DNA from: Verrucomicrobiales bacterium
Lineage (GTDB): Bacteria; Verrucomicrobiota; Verrucomicrobiia; Verrucomicrobiales; V1-33
Direction: 5' to 3'
Assembly: GCA_028293125.1 (NCBI GenBank)
Contig: JAQGPJ010000068.1
Span: forward strand, 111,614 to 175,613
Length of the DNA stretch: 64,000 nucleotides
A program made the position numbers and the translations under genes. Under the pieces are notes generated by a model. That model was given only the letters and a program-made list of their open reading frames with translations. It was not told where the DNA came from and did no database searches. Positions within the stretch are counted from its first letter, which is position 1. Every line of letters begins with the position of its first letter. Of this stretch, positions 44,421-53,699 are shown piece by piece.

Positions 44421-47400
44421 ATGAACCGAACACGTTTGATGACACGGGGACTGACCCATTACTGGCGCTGGCACATCGGGCTGGCTCTGGGGGTGATGGC
44501 GGCGGCGGCGGTGATCGCGGGCTCTCTGGTGACCGGGGATTCCGTGCGGGCCACGCTGGCCCATCAGGCGGATCTCCGTCTGGGCAAAGTGGGGACCGCC
44601 GTGGCGGCGGCGGATGGGTTTTTCACGGAGGCGTTGGCGGCCAAAGTCCCGGGCGCGGTGCCGGTGCTGCTGGTGCAGGGGACGGTCTCCGCTCCGGGGG
44701 ATGGCCAGCGGGCCAATGGGGTGAATGTGTTCGGCGTGCGGGATGATTTCTGGACGTTGGGCCAGTCCGGCGGAGCGCCGAAAATGGACGGCGGTCTGGT
44801 GATCAATCATCCGCTGGCCAAAGCGCTGGCCCTGGGCGGGAGCACGGCGGGGGCGGAGGTGATCGTGCGCTTTGAAAAGCCCAGTCTGATCTCGCGGGAT
44901 GCGCCCCTCTCCGGGGAGTCCGATCTCACCGTCACCCTGCGCGCGCCGGTGCGGGAGGTCCGCGCGGATGAGGCCCTGGGGGCCTTTAGCCTGAAAGCCC
45001 AGCAGGAGCCGCCGCTGAACGTGTATCTGCCTCTGAGCCAGCTGCAAAGCGCGGCGGATGTGCCGGGCAAAGCCAATCTGCTGCTTTCATCCTCCGGGGA
45101 CTCGGCGGGAGTCTCCAAGGCGCTGGCCGCCGGCTTGACCCAGGAGGATGCCGGACTGTCCTGGAAGGAGGCCGGGGATCAGCGCGTGCTTTCCACGAGC
45201 CGCATTTTTCTGTCTCCTCAGACGGAGGCGGCGGCACGCGCGGCCTTTCCTGACGCGAAGGGCGTGCTGACCTATCTGGTGAATCAAATCCAGGGAACAG
45301 GCGAGGGCGTCACGCCTTACTCCATGGCCACCGCCGCGCCTCCGGGCACGGCAGGCCTGCCTTCGGAATGGCCGGACGGTTCGGTGATCATCACCCAATG
45401 GCTGGCGGATGATCTGGGCTTGAAGACCGGGGACAGTGTCAGCATCAGCTATTTCCGCGTCACCCGGGCGCGGCAGCTGGAGGAGGCCTCCGCCACCTTC
45501 CCGGTGCATGCCGTGCTGCCCATGGACCATCCCGCCGTGAGACGGGAATGGACGCCTGACTTTCCAGGAATCACTGAAACGGAGAACTGCCGCGACTGGA
45601 AGCCCGGCATCCCCATCAATCAAAGCCTGATCCGCGACAAGGATGACGCCTACTGGAAAGAGCGGAAGGGCACGCCGAAGATTTTCCTGACTCTGAACGA
45701 CGGCCAGAAGCTGTGGACCAACCGCTTCGGAGGCGTGACCAGTCTTTGGGTGCCGTCCACGGAACCCGCGGAGGCATTGAAGACCCGGCTGCAGGCGCAT
45801 TTGACCCCGGCCGATGCCGGTCTGGTGACTGTGGCCGTGAAGGAGGCGGCGGGCAAGGCGGTGTCCCAAAGCATGGACTTCGGCGCGCTGTTTGTCAGCA
45901 TGAGCGCCTTTCTGATCGCGACCGCCCTGCTGCTGGCGGTGCTGCTGTTTGTGTTTGGCGTCAGCCAGCGGGCCGGGCAAATCGGCCTGCTGCGGGCGGC
46001 GGGATGGCGGCCTAAAGAGGTCCGCCGGCTGTTCGCGGCGGAGGGGCTGTGGGTGGCGGTGCCGTCCGCTCTGGCGGGAGTGCTGCTGGGACTGCTTTAC
46101 ACCCGTTGGACCCTGGGCAAGCTGGAGCGTGAATGGGCGGATGCGGCCCTGGGACTGAAGTTTCTTTACACCGTGAGGCCGGTGACCCTGCTCACCGCCT
46201 GGGCAGGCACGCTGGTGCTGAGCCTGCTGGCGGTGTGGCTGGCGACGCGGCGGATTCTGAAGGCCCGGCCGCGCGACCTGCTGTCCGGCGCCTCCCTCTC
46301 CGAGGCTTCCAAAAGGACGGCGGAAGCCGCCGCCGTGTCTCCGCGCCGCTGGCGAATGCTGCCCATGGGGGTGATGACCCTCGGGGGCCTGACCATGCTG
46401 TATCTGACCCGGCAAGCGGCCCCCCACGTGGTGCCCATGCTGTTTTTCGGCGCGGCGGCGCTGGTGCTGGCGGACGGGCTGCGGCTGCTGGCCTGGCAGC
46501 TGCGCCGCACGGAGGAGGCCGTTTCAGAGGGTGGAGTGCCCGGTCTGTGGCGGCTGGGGGTGCGCAACGCCGTGCGCCGCCGGGGCCGCAGCATGGCCAT
46601 GGCGGGACTGCTGGCGTCCGGCATCTTCATGGTGGTGGCGCTGAATGCTTTCCGCCAGGACGCCACGCTCACGCCGTCCGGACGCGATACCGGCACGGGG
46701 GGATTCGCGCTGATCGGCACCAGCACCCTGCCGGTTTACGAGGACCTCAACAGTCCCTCCGGGCGCGCGGTCTGGGATCTGGAGACAAAGGAGACCGCCG
46801 GCGTGGAAGTGGTGCCGTTCCGCGCCCGCGATGGCGAGGAGGCCTCCTGTCTGAACCTGAACCGGGCCCAGACACCCCGTGTGCTGGGTGTGGATCCGAG
46901 AGCCCTGGCCTCCCTGGAGGCTTTCACCTTTGCCGGACTGGCGCCGGACATGCAGCTGTCCGCGGGAGCCTCCCCGTGGACCATGCTCAATCTGAAGCCC
47001 ACGGACGGCACCGTGCCGGCCATCATGGACCAGTATTCCGCCATGTTCGCGCTCGGGAAAAAAGTGGGGGATATCATCACCGTGCCGGACGGGCAGGGGA
47101 ATCCGGTGAACCTCCGCCTGGCGGCCCTGCTGGGCGGGACCGTGCTGCAGGGGAATGTGATCATCGGAGACGCGGCTTTTGTGAAGCTCTACCCCGACAG
47201 CGGCGGTTTCCGCTATTTCCTGGCCGATGCCTCCCCGGAGCAGGCCAAGGTGTGGAGCGAGGCCGTGATGCGCCAGCTGGCGAACCGGGGCCTGTCCGTG
47301 ATGCCGGCGGCGGAACGGCTGGCGCAGTACCAGGCGGTGCAGAACACCTACCTGACCATCTTCTCCACTCTCGGCGGGCTGGCACTGATCCTGTCCACGG

Positions 47401-47729
47401 TGGGACTGGGCGTGCTGGTGGCCAGGCAGGTGCTGGAGCGGAAGGCGGAGTTTGCCCTGCTGCAGGCCGTGGGGTTCAAAAGCAGCCAGCTGCGGACCAT
47501 GGTGCTGGCCGAGCACTGGTTCCTTTTCCTCGCCGCGGTCATTCTGGGCACGGGCACCGCCCTGCTGGCGGTGTGGCCGAATCTGAAGCTGGCGGGCACC
47601 GGCGGAATGCCCGTGCGTCTGCTGGCCACTCTGCTGACAGGTCTGGTCGCGGGCGGGCTTATCTTTTGCCAGATCGCCGCCCGGCTCGCGCTTGGCCGCC
47701 AACTGAACGACTCCCTGCGCCATGAGTAA
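44421..47729 (+). CDS. FtsX-type ABC transporter permease
   Basis: A 1102-residue permease with two repeats of the FtsX/MacB layout: an N-terminal membrane helix (IGLALGVMAAAAVIAGSLV), a large extracytoplasmic domain (to about 490), helices (LFVSMSAFLIATALLLAVLLFVFGV and onwards, about 495-640), a second helix/periplasmic domain block (about 725-970) and C-terminal helices. VSQRAGQIGLLRAAGW and ERKAEFALLQAVGF are the coupling-helix motifs. Such proteins export lipoproteins or act mechanically. No ATP-binding subunit gene is adjacent. Confidence 0.88.
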   Translation: MNRTRLMTRGLTHYWRWHIGLALGVMAAAAVIAGSLVTGDSVRATLAHQADLRLGKVGTAVAAADGFFTEALAAKVPGAVPVLLVQGTVSAPGDGQRANGVNVFGVRDDFWTLGQSGGAPKMDGGLVINHPLAKALALGGSTAGAEVIVRFEKPSLISRDAPLSGESDLTVTLRAPVREVRADEALGAFSLKAQQEPPLNVYLPLSQLQSAADVPGKANLLLSSSGDSAGVSKALAAGLTQEDAGLSWKEAGDQRVLSTSRIFLSPQTEAAARAAFPDAKGVLTYLVNQIQGTGEGVTPYSMATAAPPGTAGLPSEWPDGSVIITQWLADDLGLKTGDSVSISYFRVTRARQLEEASATFPVHAVLPMDHPAVRREWTPDFPGITETENCRDWKPGIPINQSLIRDKDDAYWKERKGTPKIFLTLNDGQKLWTNRFGGVTSLWVPSTEPAEALKTRLQAHLTPADAGLVTVAVKEAAGKAVSQSMDFGALFVSMSAFLIATALLLAVLLFVFGVSQRAGQIGLLRAAGWRPKEVRRLFAAEGLWVAVPSALAGVLLGLLYTRWTLGKLEREWADAALGLKFLYTVRPVTLLTAWAGTLVLSLLAVWLATRRILKARPRDLLSGASLSEASKRTAEAAAVSPRRWRMLPMGVMTLGGLTMLYLTRQAAPHVVPMLFFGAAALVLADGLRLLAWQLRRTEEAVSEGGVPGLWRLGVRNAVRRRGRSMAMAGLLASGIFMVVALNAFRQDATLTPSGRDTGTGGFALIGTSTLPVYEDLNSPSGRAVWDLETKETAGVEVVPFRARDGEEASCLNLNRAQTPRVLGVDPRALASLEAFTFAGLAPDMQLSAGASPWTMLNLKPTDGTVPAIMDQYSAMFALGKKVGDIITVPDGQGNPVNLRLAALLGGTVLQGNVIIGDAAFVKLYPDSGGFRYFLADASPEQAKVWSEAVMRQLANRGLSVMPAAERLAQYQAVQNTYLTIFSTLGGLALILSTVGLGVLVARQVLERKAEFALLQAVGFKSSQLRTMVLAEHWFLFLAAVILGTGTALLAVWPNLKLAGTGGMPVRLLATLLTGLVAGGLIFCQIAARLALGRQLNDSLRHE

Positions 47730-48465
47730 GCATCCCCGCCGCCCCGTCCCCCTGTTTGTCCGTCCGGTTTTCCGGTCCACAGCCGCAGCCTCCCTGCTGC
47801 TGGCCCTGCCTGCCGTGCTTTCCGCCCAGGACGAAAAAGCGAAGCCCGAACCTGCTCCACCGGCTGCTGCTGCGGCTCCGGTTGTCCCGGAACCGGTGAA
47901 AATCGATTTCTCCAACGATGAACCCGGCGAACTGCCGTCGGATTACATGACAGCGGATGCCGAGGCGAAGTTCACCATCGAGGACGACGGCGGCAACAGG
48001 GTGCTGCGCCTGAATCCCTCGCCGATTGTGGACGGGGGGGTGCTGCTGGGAAAATCCGTCAAAGGCGGAGCCAGCATCACCGCACGCATCCACGCCACCG
48101 GCAAGCGGCGCAGCTTTCCCCGGTTTGGAGTGGGCCTGCACGGGGTCAGCGGCTATCGGCTGCTCGCGGCACCGGCGGACAAGGAGCTGCAGCTGGTGAA
48201 GGATGACATGGTGGCTGCCCGCGTGCCCTTGGAGTGGAAATCGGGCAGTTGGGCTTTTCTGGAGTTCAGCGTCACTTCCACGGCGGACGGCGGATCGGCA
48301 CTTGAGGGCCGGATTTGGGAGGAGGGGCAGTCCCGCCCGGAGACCGCCCAACTCACCTTTGCCGTCAAAACCCCGCCGGCCACCGGCAAGGCCTCTGTGT
48401 GGGCTGCTCCCTACTCGGGACAGCCGGTGGATTTTGACGATATCATCATCACGGCCAGGCCATAA
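47722..48465 (+). CDS. exported beta-rich hypothetical protein
   Basis: A 247-residue exported protein. It has a signal region (residues ~17-36, AAASLLLALPAVLSAQ), an Ala/Pro linker (about 38-55) and a beta-sandwich-like domain (IDFSNDEPGELPSDYM, ...GSWAFLEFSVTSTADGG, VDFDDIIITA), resembling concanavalin-like or DUF1080-type modules that end in a D-D-I-x-I strand. It overlaps the permease stop by eight bases, so it is co-translated with it and may be its periplasmic partner (inference). Confidence 0.8.
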   Translation: MSKHPRRPVPLFVRPVFRSTAAASLLLALPAVLSAQDEKAKPEPAPPAAAAAPVVPEPVKIDFSNDEPGELPSDYMTADAEAKFTIEDDGGNRVLRLNPSPIVDGGVLLGKSVKGGASITARIHATGKRRSFPRFGVGLHGVSGYRLLAAPADKELQLVKDDMVAARVPLEWKSGSWAFLEFSVTSTADGGSALEGRIWEEGQSRPETAQLTFAVKTPPATGKASVWAAPYSGQPVDFDDIIITARP

Positions 48466-48536
48466 CAGGAGCCCTGCGGTTCCGGCTTCAGCTCTGCCCG
48501 GCACTGAGGGCTGCAATTGGCTGAGCCCCAAACGGC

Positions 48537-48554
48537 AAAAACCCGGAAACCGGG
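48537..48554 (-). terminator. rho-independent terminator
   Basis: On the minus strand CCCGG-TTT-CCGGG is followed by five T residues, 47 bases after the stop of the CHRD-domain gene. Confidence 0.65.
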
Positions 48555-48600
48555 CGGTTTGCGCTCCGGGTCCGGCATTTTGTGGAAATGGTGAACGGCC

Positions 48601-49182
48601 TCAGCGCCGGCGGCGGCCCAGGGTGCATGCGGCTGTGCCCAGCAGAAGGAGACCGCTGGAGCCGGGTTCCGGCACCGGAGTCAGAAAGCCGCGGATTTCA
48701 CCTCCCGTAGCGAAGGTGCTGTGAATATTGAGATAGGACTGCCCGCCGTTGGCCGCCGCGAGCAAGGCGGTGAAGGCGCCGGCAGTGGTGCCGCCATTGG
48801 CGGTGACGTAGGCTGGATTGTAGCTGGAGGCCAGGGTCATGTCGAAAACCTGGTTGTAGGAGCCGCCGGTGACGCCTGCCGGGAATCCGGGAAAGGTGGG
48901 GACGGTGGTGGCCACACCCGCCGTGCCGGTGAAGGGAACCGCCGTGGCGGCGTGGATATGGCTATTGGTAGTGGTGCCTGTCAGCCCCGAAAACGTCACA
49001 TCCAGCTGCATGGTGAACGCCGCGTCATCGATCGAGACTGTGCCGGAGCCGGTGCCCGCCGAGGCATTGGGCGGAGCTTCATTCGCCCCCGAAAGATTCA
49101 CGGTGAAGTCCCAGACAGTGGCATGGGCGGCACCCGCTCCGGCAAAAAACAGAAACGCCATGATCCAGGATTTGGTTTTCAT
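48601..49182 (-). CDS. CHRD-domain PEP-CTERM protein
   Basis: A 193-residue exported protein. It has a signal peptide (1-21, ending GAAHA), a CHRD domain (about 22-165; NLSGANEAPPNASAGTGSG, SHIHAATAVPFTGTAG and the final YLNIHSTFATGGEIRGFL are signature pieces) and a C-terminal VPEPGSS, hydrophobic helix and Arg cluster, the PEP-CTERM sorting signal. Probably cell-surface or extracellular matrix. Followed by a terminator. Confidence 0.92.
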   Translation of the reverse strand: MKTKSWIMAFLFFAGAGAAHATVWDFTVNLSGANEAPPNASAGTGSGTVSIDDAAFTMQLDVTFSGLTGTTTNSHIHAATAVPFTGTAGVATTVPTFPGFPAGVTGGSYNQVFDMTLASSYNPAYVTANGGTTAGAFTALLAAANGGQSYLNIHSTFATGGEIRGFLTPVPEPGSSGLLLLGTAACTLGRRRR

Positions 49183-49304
49183 TTCGGATGGTTTGGTTTT
49201 ACGGTGATTGTGAAGGGAGTATCGTCAGGAAAAATAAGTGCTTCAGCGCGGGTGGTTGGCACCGGCGGGCAGCTGGTTAATGGAAGGTGAAAATTGATCA
49301 TCCT

Positions 49305-49332
49305 GTTTTTAATGCGTCAACGAATTAAAAAC
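49305..49332. promoter_or_regulatory. inverted repeat upstream of CHRD gene
   Basis: GTTTTTAAT (49305-49313) and ATTAAAAAC (49324-49332) are perfect 9-bp arms with a 10-base spacer, 123 bases upstream of the CHRD-protein start. Could be an operator or a structural element. Confidence 0.4.
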
Positions 49333-49447
49333 CGGACCCGCGTAGTGACCGGATAATTAAAAGCGGACCGCTGTGTGCGGGGCCATGAATCGGGACCGGA
49401 CGCTCCGGGCAGGGGATAATGGAGCGCGGCTGACGGGTTCCCCCTTA

Positions 49448-49933
49448 TCAGGCGGCCTTGAATCCCTGGGTAAACGCCCGTTTGGCGGCAATCATCCGGC
49501 GGGCCTCCACGCGGATTTTCTGGGACTCGGCGCTGGTGATGAGGCTTTCAAAGTCGGTGTCCTCCCACAGCCCCAGTGCGGGCCCTGTCTCTTTCAGGCA
49601 CCGCCAGAGCAGCAGCTGTCCGTGAATGCCGAGCTCCAGGACCTCCAGAGCCTCCATCAGGCCGGAGTGGCCCGGGGAAAGCCCCTGCCAACGCAGCCGC
49701 ATCTGGCCGGCGGTGGATGCCACGGTCGCCATGCGCTCCTGCCAGCGGCTGCGGTGAAACCCCGCTGAATCCAGAAGTTTCAGCAGGGTGGCGCGGTTTT
49801 GATCAATCTCTTTCCGCAGGCCGAGATGGAACTCCGCATCCGCAGTGTCCGTTTTCGCCAGTGTCTCCAGCAGACTCAGCGCGGCCGCTGATCCCGAGAT
49901 ATGGTCGTTGAGGTATCTTTCCAAATTTTTCAT
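49448..49933 (-). CDS. helical, possibly ferritin-like hypothetical protein
   Basis: A 161-residue all-helical protein starting MKNLERYLNDHISGSAAALSLLE. It has repeated long helices (LGLRKEIDQNRATLLKLLDSAG, EALEVLELGIHGQLLLWRCL), consistent with a ferritin-like four-helix bundle. The usual di-iron E-x-x-H pairs are not obvious, so metal chemistry is doubtful. Function unknown. A standalone gene. Confidence 0.7.
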   Translation of the reverse strand: MKNLERYLNDHISGSAAALSLLETLAKTDTADAEFHLGLRKEIDQNRATLLKLLDSAGFHRSRWQERMATVASTAGQMRLRWQGLSPGHSGLMEALEVLELGIHGQLLLWRCLKETGPALGLWEDTDFESLITSAESQKIRVEARRMIAAKRAFTQGFKAA

Positions 49934-50247
49934 AGGTCACGGTCAGGGCAGGGACGGTGGATGGCTTCGCCAATCTTAACGCCCTGTTTCCGGGCTGCGA
50001 CGTGGTTAAATCAGGATGTCTCAAACCGGCGGGCATCTGGTTGAAGCATAAAGATATTTAAAGGGCTCTGATTTCACGCCGTCTCCCAAAGGGGTATCGA
50101 ACGTAAAACAAATGGAGGCGGGATCGTGTGTGGTTCCCGTTTCCGGCCTGGCGGGCATCTCCGATCTCCGCCGGGCCTTTCTTTTCCTACAGGAAAATTG
50201 GATTTCAGGTCATTTTCCGTGCCTGGACGGGTAACAAAAGGGTTTCT

Positions 50248-50277
50248 TTGGGAATCTTGAAAACGGGGATATATTAT
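50248..50277 (+). promoter_or_regulatory. candidate promoter
   Basis: TTGGGA, 18-base spacer and TATTAT, about 107 bases before the small gene at 50385. The rest of the 451-base interval 49934-50384 shows no gene. Confidence 0.35.
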
Positions 50278-50384
50278 GGTCGTTTTCTGTATCCATCCCA
50301 AGGGGCACGGTCGTTTTGCTTATCCCTTTTCAGATGGCGGGTATTCTTTAACGTTCCCTTTCATCCCTCGCCTTTTTGCCGTTC

Positions 50385-50660
50385 ATGAGTCGTAATAATC
50401 CTATAATCAAAGAATTTCAGCGTCTGGAGCGACGGGGTGAAAAGGTCGTCAAGGTGGCGCCCTTCTTTCTGCCGGCAGCCAGTCCGCACGTGGAGATCCA
50501 TGTGATGGATGGCGGCCCTCCCTATCCTGTTTCCGTGGGAGGATTCGGCGAACGCGATCGTCTGCTTCAGGAATTCGCCGCATTTATGGCCGACCGCGCC
50601 CACAGTCCGGATGGCCGCATGGTTATCCTTGCGCCTGTGCCCGAATGCGAGGCCGCGTGA
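50385..50660 (+). CDS. small hypothetical protein
   Basis: A 91-residue basic N terminus/beta-rich protein (PIIKEFQRLERRGEKVVKVAPFFLP, then HVEIHVMDGGPPYPV and a helix RDRLLQEFAAFMADRAH). No signal or membrane segment. Met 50385 preferred to the Met three codons upstream. Not recognised. Confidence 0.55.
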   Translation: MSRNNPIIKEFQRLERRGEKVVKVAPFFLPAASPHVEIHVMDGGPPYPVSVGGFGERDRLLQEFAAFMADRAHSPDGRMVILAPVPECEAA

Positions 50661-50840
50661 GGCTCTCCATTCCAAACGCATTGCCGGCACCCATCTCCAC
50701 GGTTTAAGGGAGACCATGCGGTCACGTGTATGCAAAGTATCATTCCAGTCTGCTGGATGATGCCGGGCGCTGCTTGATCAGTCCGGGAAATACACTGCCC
50801 AGGAATTCCCAGCAAGCTTGGCGGTGGGTTTTCCGGTCTT

Positions 50841-51374
50841 CTATTCAGGCTGATCAGGCTTTTTGAGGCGGACATTGCGCAGGCATTCCTCCGGAAGAGC
50901 CTGAAGAAGACCGGAAACACCTTTGAGGAATATAGGCAGGAAAATGAGCCCATCCTTTCGGGTGCGGATGATGTGGGACAGAAGCGGATAGGAAAAGCTG
51001 CATTGCATCACTGAGGCAAACGCGATCCGGCGGTCCTTCCTCCATGGGGAGATGGTGTAGATCCAGTATCCATCCCAGGTGATTTTGGAGCGCCGGATTT
51101 CGAAGTGGAACAGAAGCGCCAGCACCAGGCCCGCCATCGTGAGAATAATGCTCCTCCGTTGGCTGATCATGCCATGCTGCCAGGCCGCCCACGGCACCGC
51201 CACGGCCACTGTCCAGCCAATGAAGGTGCAGATTCTGAGCACGCGGGGATAGCTGATTACCCGGCACCCGCGCGAGGTCCGGCTTTCAGCGAGGGCCGCC
51301 CTCGGGATCAGCCAGAGCGCCCCCGCCGCCGGAATGGCGATAAGCAACAACTTGAAAATGAAAGGCGTATCCAT
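50841..51374 (-). CDS. membrane protein with PH-like domain
   Basis: A 177-residue protein. Three hydrophobic segments are visible (FKLLLIAIPAAGALWLI, ICTFIGWTVAVAVPWAAW, SIILTMAGLVLALLFHF), then a PH-like beta domain (ITWDGYWIYTISPWRKDRRIAFASV...). Family not identified with confidence. Confidence 0.6.
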   Translation of the reverse strand: MDTPFIFKLLLIAIPAAGALWLIPRAALAESRTSRGCRVISYPRVLRICTFIGWTVAVAVPWAAWQHGMISQRRSIILTMAGLVLALLFHFEIRRSKITWDGYWIYTISPWRKDRRIAFASVMQCSFSYPLLSHIIRTRKDGLIFLPIFLKGVSGLLQALPEECLRNVRLKKPDQPE

Positions 51375-52112
51375 TGGGTCGGATTTTTATCAGGTGATTC
51401 CGCTTCGTCCAGCTTTTAATCGTGGCCTTTCCTGGTGGTTTGATACCCTCCTTTACAGCCTGCCGGAAAGTGTCATGGAGAGCCAAAAATGGAGGGAAAA
51501 CTCCGCCTTGACCTCGCGGCGGGGGCGGAGCCGAGCGGATCAGGTGTCTTGAGCACCCAGCGGCGACATTATATGTTAACAAATCTTGTCAAAGATTTGA
51601 ATTCCGCAGCCCGGTTGATGACTGATTTTCAAGGTGGTGGGGGTTTATTTTAAGGGTTGCCATGGCCGCAAAGCTGGTTCCCTTATTCATCCCTCCAGTG
51701 CCGGTGAATGATTGGGTCCCGATGAAATATCGCCTTCCGGATGGCTTTTTGTTAGATGATTTCTGTCAAGGTCGTGGCCGCTTCCCGAGACCATCAGCTT
51801 CAAAATGGCCACGACATTCGGGGAAATGCTCTGATGAAAATTAAGTCGTAGGCGGGGCCTGCATGCCGCTATTGAGGTCAGCCTTGGCGTGGTGGCGGGA
51901 GCCACAGAGACCGCTGTGTGAGGCCTTCCACTGGTCCGTCGGGTGCCCCATTGTGACTTTGAGGATTTTTCCTGATTCCGCAGTCACGTCCTGGAAGGAA
52001 AAGAGGCAACAAGGAGGAAAGGAAAAGGTAAAATTTTCATAATGATTGCAAAATTCACAAAAATGCCCAATGCTTTGATTGAAAATCAAAATTCATTAAT
52101 CAAAATTCAAGA
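51375..52112. other. 738-base interval without supported gene
   Basis: Several short frames exist on both strands but none has a ribosome site or convincing composition. The last ~100 bases are AT-rich, and AATCAAAATTCA occurs twice in tandem (52084-52095 and 52098-52109) just before the next start codon. Confidence 0.5.
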
Positions 52113-52703
52113 ATGAAACCAGTCCTGCCTTGGATGCTGCTGGCGTTTTGTTTTTTTCTGCCGGGGTGTGCGGGAACGCGGAGGCAGGCGGTGACGGCTC
52201 CGCATTCGCTGTCTGTGGAGGCTCAGTTGGTGGCGGCGAAGCCGGTGCTGGGACGGACGGAAGCCAACGGCATCGCGGTGGACAGCACACAGAGCGAGGT
52301 GATGGCGGTGATGGGGCTGCCGGATGTGCGGAGCCGTTATGATTCCCTGGACGAGGAGGAATGGCGGTATGGAGGGAGCCGGGTGGCCTTCAGGCATGGC
52401 CGGGTGACCACATGGCGGAACATTGACGGCTCCCTCAGGATCAATTATGCCGGCGTGCGCAAACCGACAGTCCGGTCCAGAGCTGGAAAAGCGCCCGCGG
52501 TGATAATGGCCGCAAAACGGACTGCCCCCACCTATCTCCCCACCACATTGAAAGATCCGGATAACCGAATGTTTTATCCGGATAACGGACTGTTTCCCTA
52601 CACCGGCAGCACATGGGTGGAGCCGCGCCCTGGCTCCGGAACCGATGCCGTTCCTCATCAACAGAGCGGCAGCACAGTAAAGAAGCGTTATGGGAAGGGG
52701 TGA
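52113..52703 (+). CDS. putative lipoprotein
   Basis: A 196-residue protein with a lipoprotein signal (LLAFCFFLPGCAG; Cys at 19). A segment follows that resembles the SmpA/OmlA-type start (GIAVDSTQSEVMAVMGLPDVRSRYDSLDEEEWRYGG...), in which a short helix and beta strands recur. The C-terminal half is Pro/Ser-rich and probably unstructured. Likely outer-membrane-associated; role unknown. Confidence 0.72.
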   Translation: MKPVLPWMLLAFCFFLPGCAGTRRQAVTAPHSLSVEAQLVAAKPVLGRTEANGIAVDSTQSEVMAVMGLPDVRSRYDSLDEEEWRYGGSRVAFRHGRVTTWRNIDGSLRINYAGVRKPTVRSRAGKAPAVIMAAKRTAPTYLPTTLKDPDNRMFYPDNGLFPYTGSTWVEPRPGSGTDAVPHQQSGSTVKKRYGKG

Positions 52704-52870
52704 TTTTTATGATTTTTAAAATGGCGTAACAGGAATGAGCGGGGGACTCTGAATCGGTGTGGTGGGAGTGGAGGTCAGCAGGGAATCGTCTGAAAGACCC
52801 TTCAGAAGGGCATTTCATCGTGTGAAATCCGATAATGACGTCCCAATCAGGCTCAGAGTGGAAGGCCAGG

Positions 52871-52980
52871 GAAAACCGGAATAAGTGCCGCAGGCCGGGC
52901 GGAGCGGGTTATGCCGGATTTTCCCTGCCTGGAGCGGCGAGCCTGATTACGGGAGGCTTCAAGTCCCCCAGCAATTCCCA
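52871..52980. repeat. dispersed intergenic repeat, copy B
   Basis: Second copy of the repeat at 15931-16052. Shared blocks include ATAAGTGCCG, AGGCCGGGCG, GGGTTATGCCGGATTTTCC and GGGAGGNTTCAA; copy B lacks about 12 bases found in copy A. CCGGAATAA and TTATGCCGG are near-perfect inverted arms. It ends just before a terminator for the next gene. Confidence 0.75.
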
Positions 52981-52986
52981 TATCGC

Positions 52987-53023
52987 AAAAAAAGGACCGG
53001 TCAGGAAAATCCCTCACCGGTCC
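52987..53023 (-). terminator. rho-independent terminator
   Basis: On the minus strand GGACCGGT and ACCGGTCC form an 8-bp stem around a 14-base loop, followed by seven T residues, 44 bases after the stop of the VPDSG-type protein. Confidence 0.9.
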
Positions 53024-53066
53024 ATGAATCGCATCAGAGGCAGGACTGCATTCCCGCTTTCCGGAA

Positions 53067-53699
53067 TCATTTCATCAATTTGCGGCGGACGCCGTGGAGT
53101 CCCAAAAGAGAAACACCAAGGAGGGCAACCGTGGTTCCACCGTCTGGAACCGATGGAGCCGCCACCGATGTGGTATTGGCCGCGAAGCTGAAAAGTTCAG
53201 GGGTATCAGAATTATTGTCAGGGTCAGTTCCTACACCGACTGAGGAAAAATACCAAGTGCCTGCCGTCGGTTCGAACGAATTGTCGAGAGCTGTCACCAC
53301 GCCGGTGCCCGTTACCACAAGAGCGCCTGGAGCTTGGGTGGTGATTGCCGAACCCGACAAACTGAAGCTGAAATTTCCCACAGTCCAAAATGGAGTGTAA
53401 GGGGTGGATGGATCAAAAATCCATGGGGTGGCATTCATGGTGACGACGCTTCCGGGAGCCACTGACGAATAATCTCCATCCCGCGAGTCCACTTGGACTG
53501 TACCCCATGATTTCACCCCGACAGCATTGGATTGAGTATTGGTCGGAGTTCCAGCAAGATCACTTTGATAAGTGACGCCCGAACCCGGGGCCGATGAAAA
53601 ATTGATACTGCCTGAGATTTGAGCGGCGTTGGCCCCTGAAACAAGAGCCAGAGCAGCCATGACGGATGCTGCAAGTGTTGAAGTGGTTTTGAGTTTCAT
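53067..53699 (-). CDS. VPDSG-CTERM-type exported protein
   Basis: A 210-residue exported protein. It has a signal peptide (1-25, ending SGANA), a Ser/Thr/Gly-rich beta domain and a C-terminal sorting signal that begins VPDGGTTVALLGVSLLGL followed by HGVRRK. This is the VPDSG variant of PEP-CTERM, known mainly from Verrucomicrobiota. No enzymatic motif. Start at 53699 (MKLKTT); the longer frame upstream lacks a signal peptide. Confidence 0.88.
   Translation of the reverse strand: MKLKTTSTLAASVMAALALVSGANAAQISGSINFSSAPGSGVTYQSDLAGTPTNTQSNAVGVKSWGTVQVDSRDGDYSSVAPGSVVTMNATPWIFDPSTPYTPFWTVGNFSFSLSGSAITTQAPGALVVTGTGVVTALDNSFEPTAGTWYFSSVGVGTDPDNNSDTPELFSFAANTTSVAAPSVPDGGTTVALLGVSLLGLHGVRRKLMK

Noticed and set aside
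51286..51582. 98-codon minus-strand frame upstream of the PH-like membrane protein
   Set aside because: It overlaps that gene's start in another frame and has no ribosome site or protein-like pattern.
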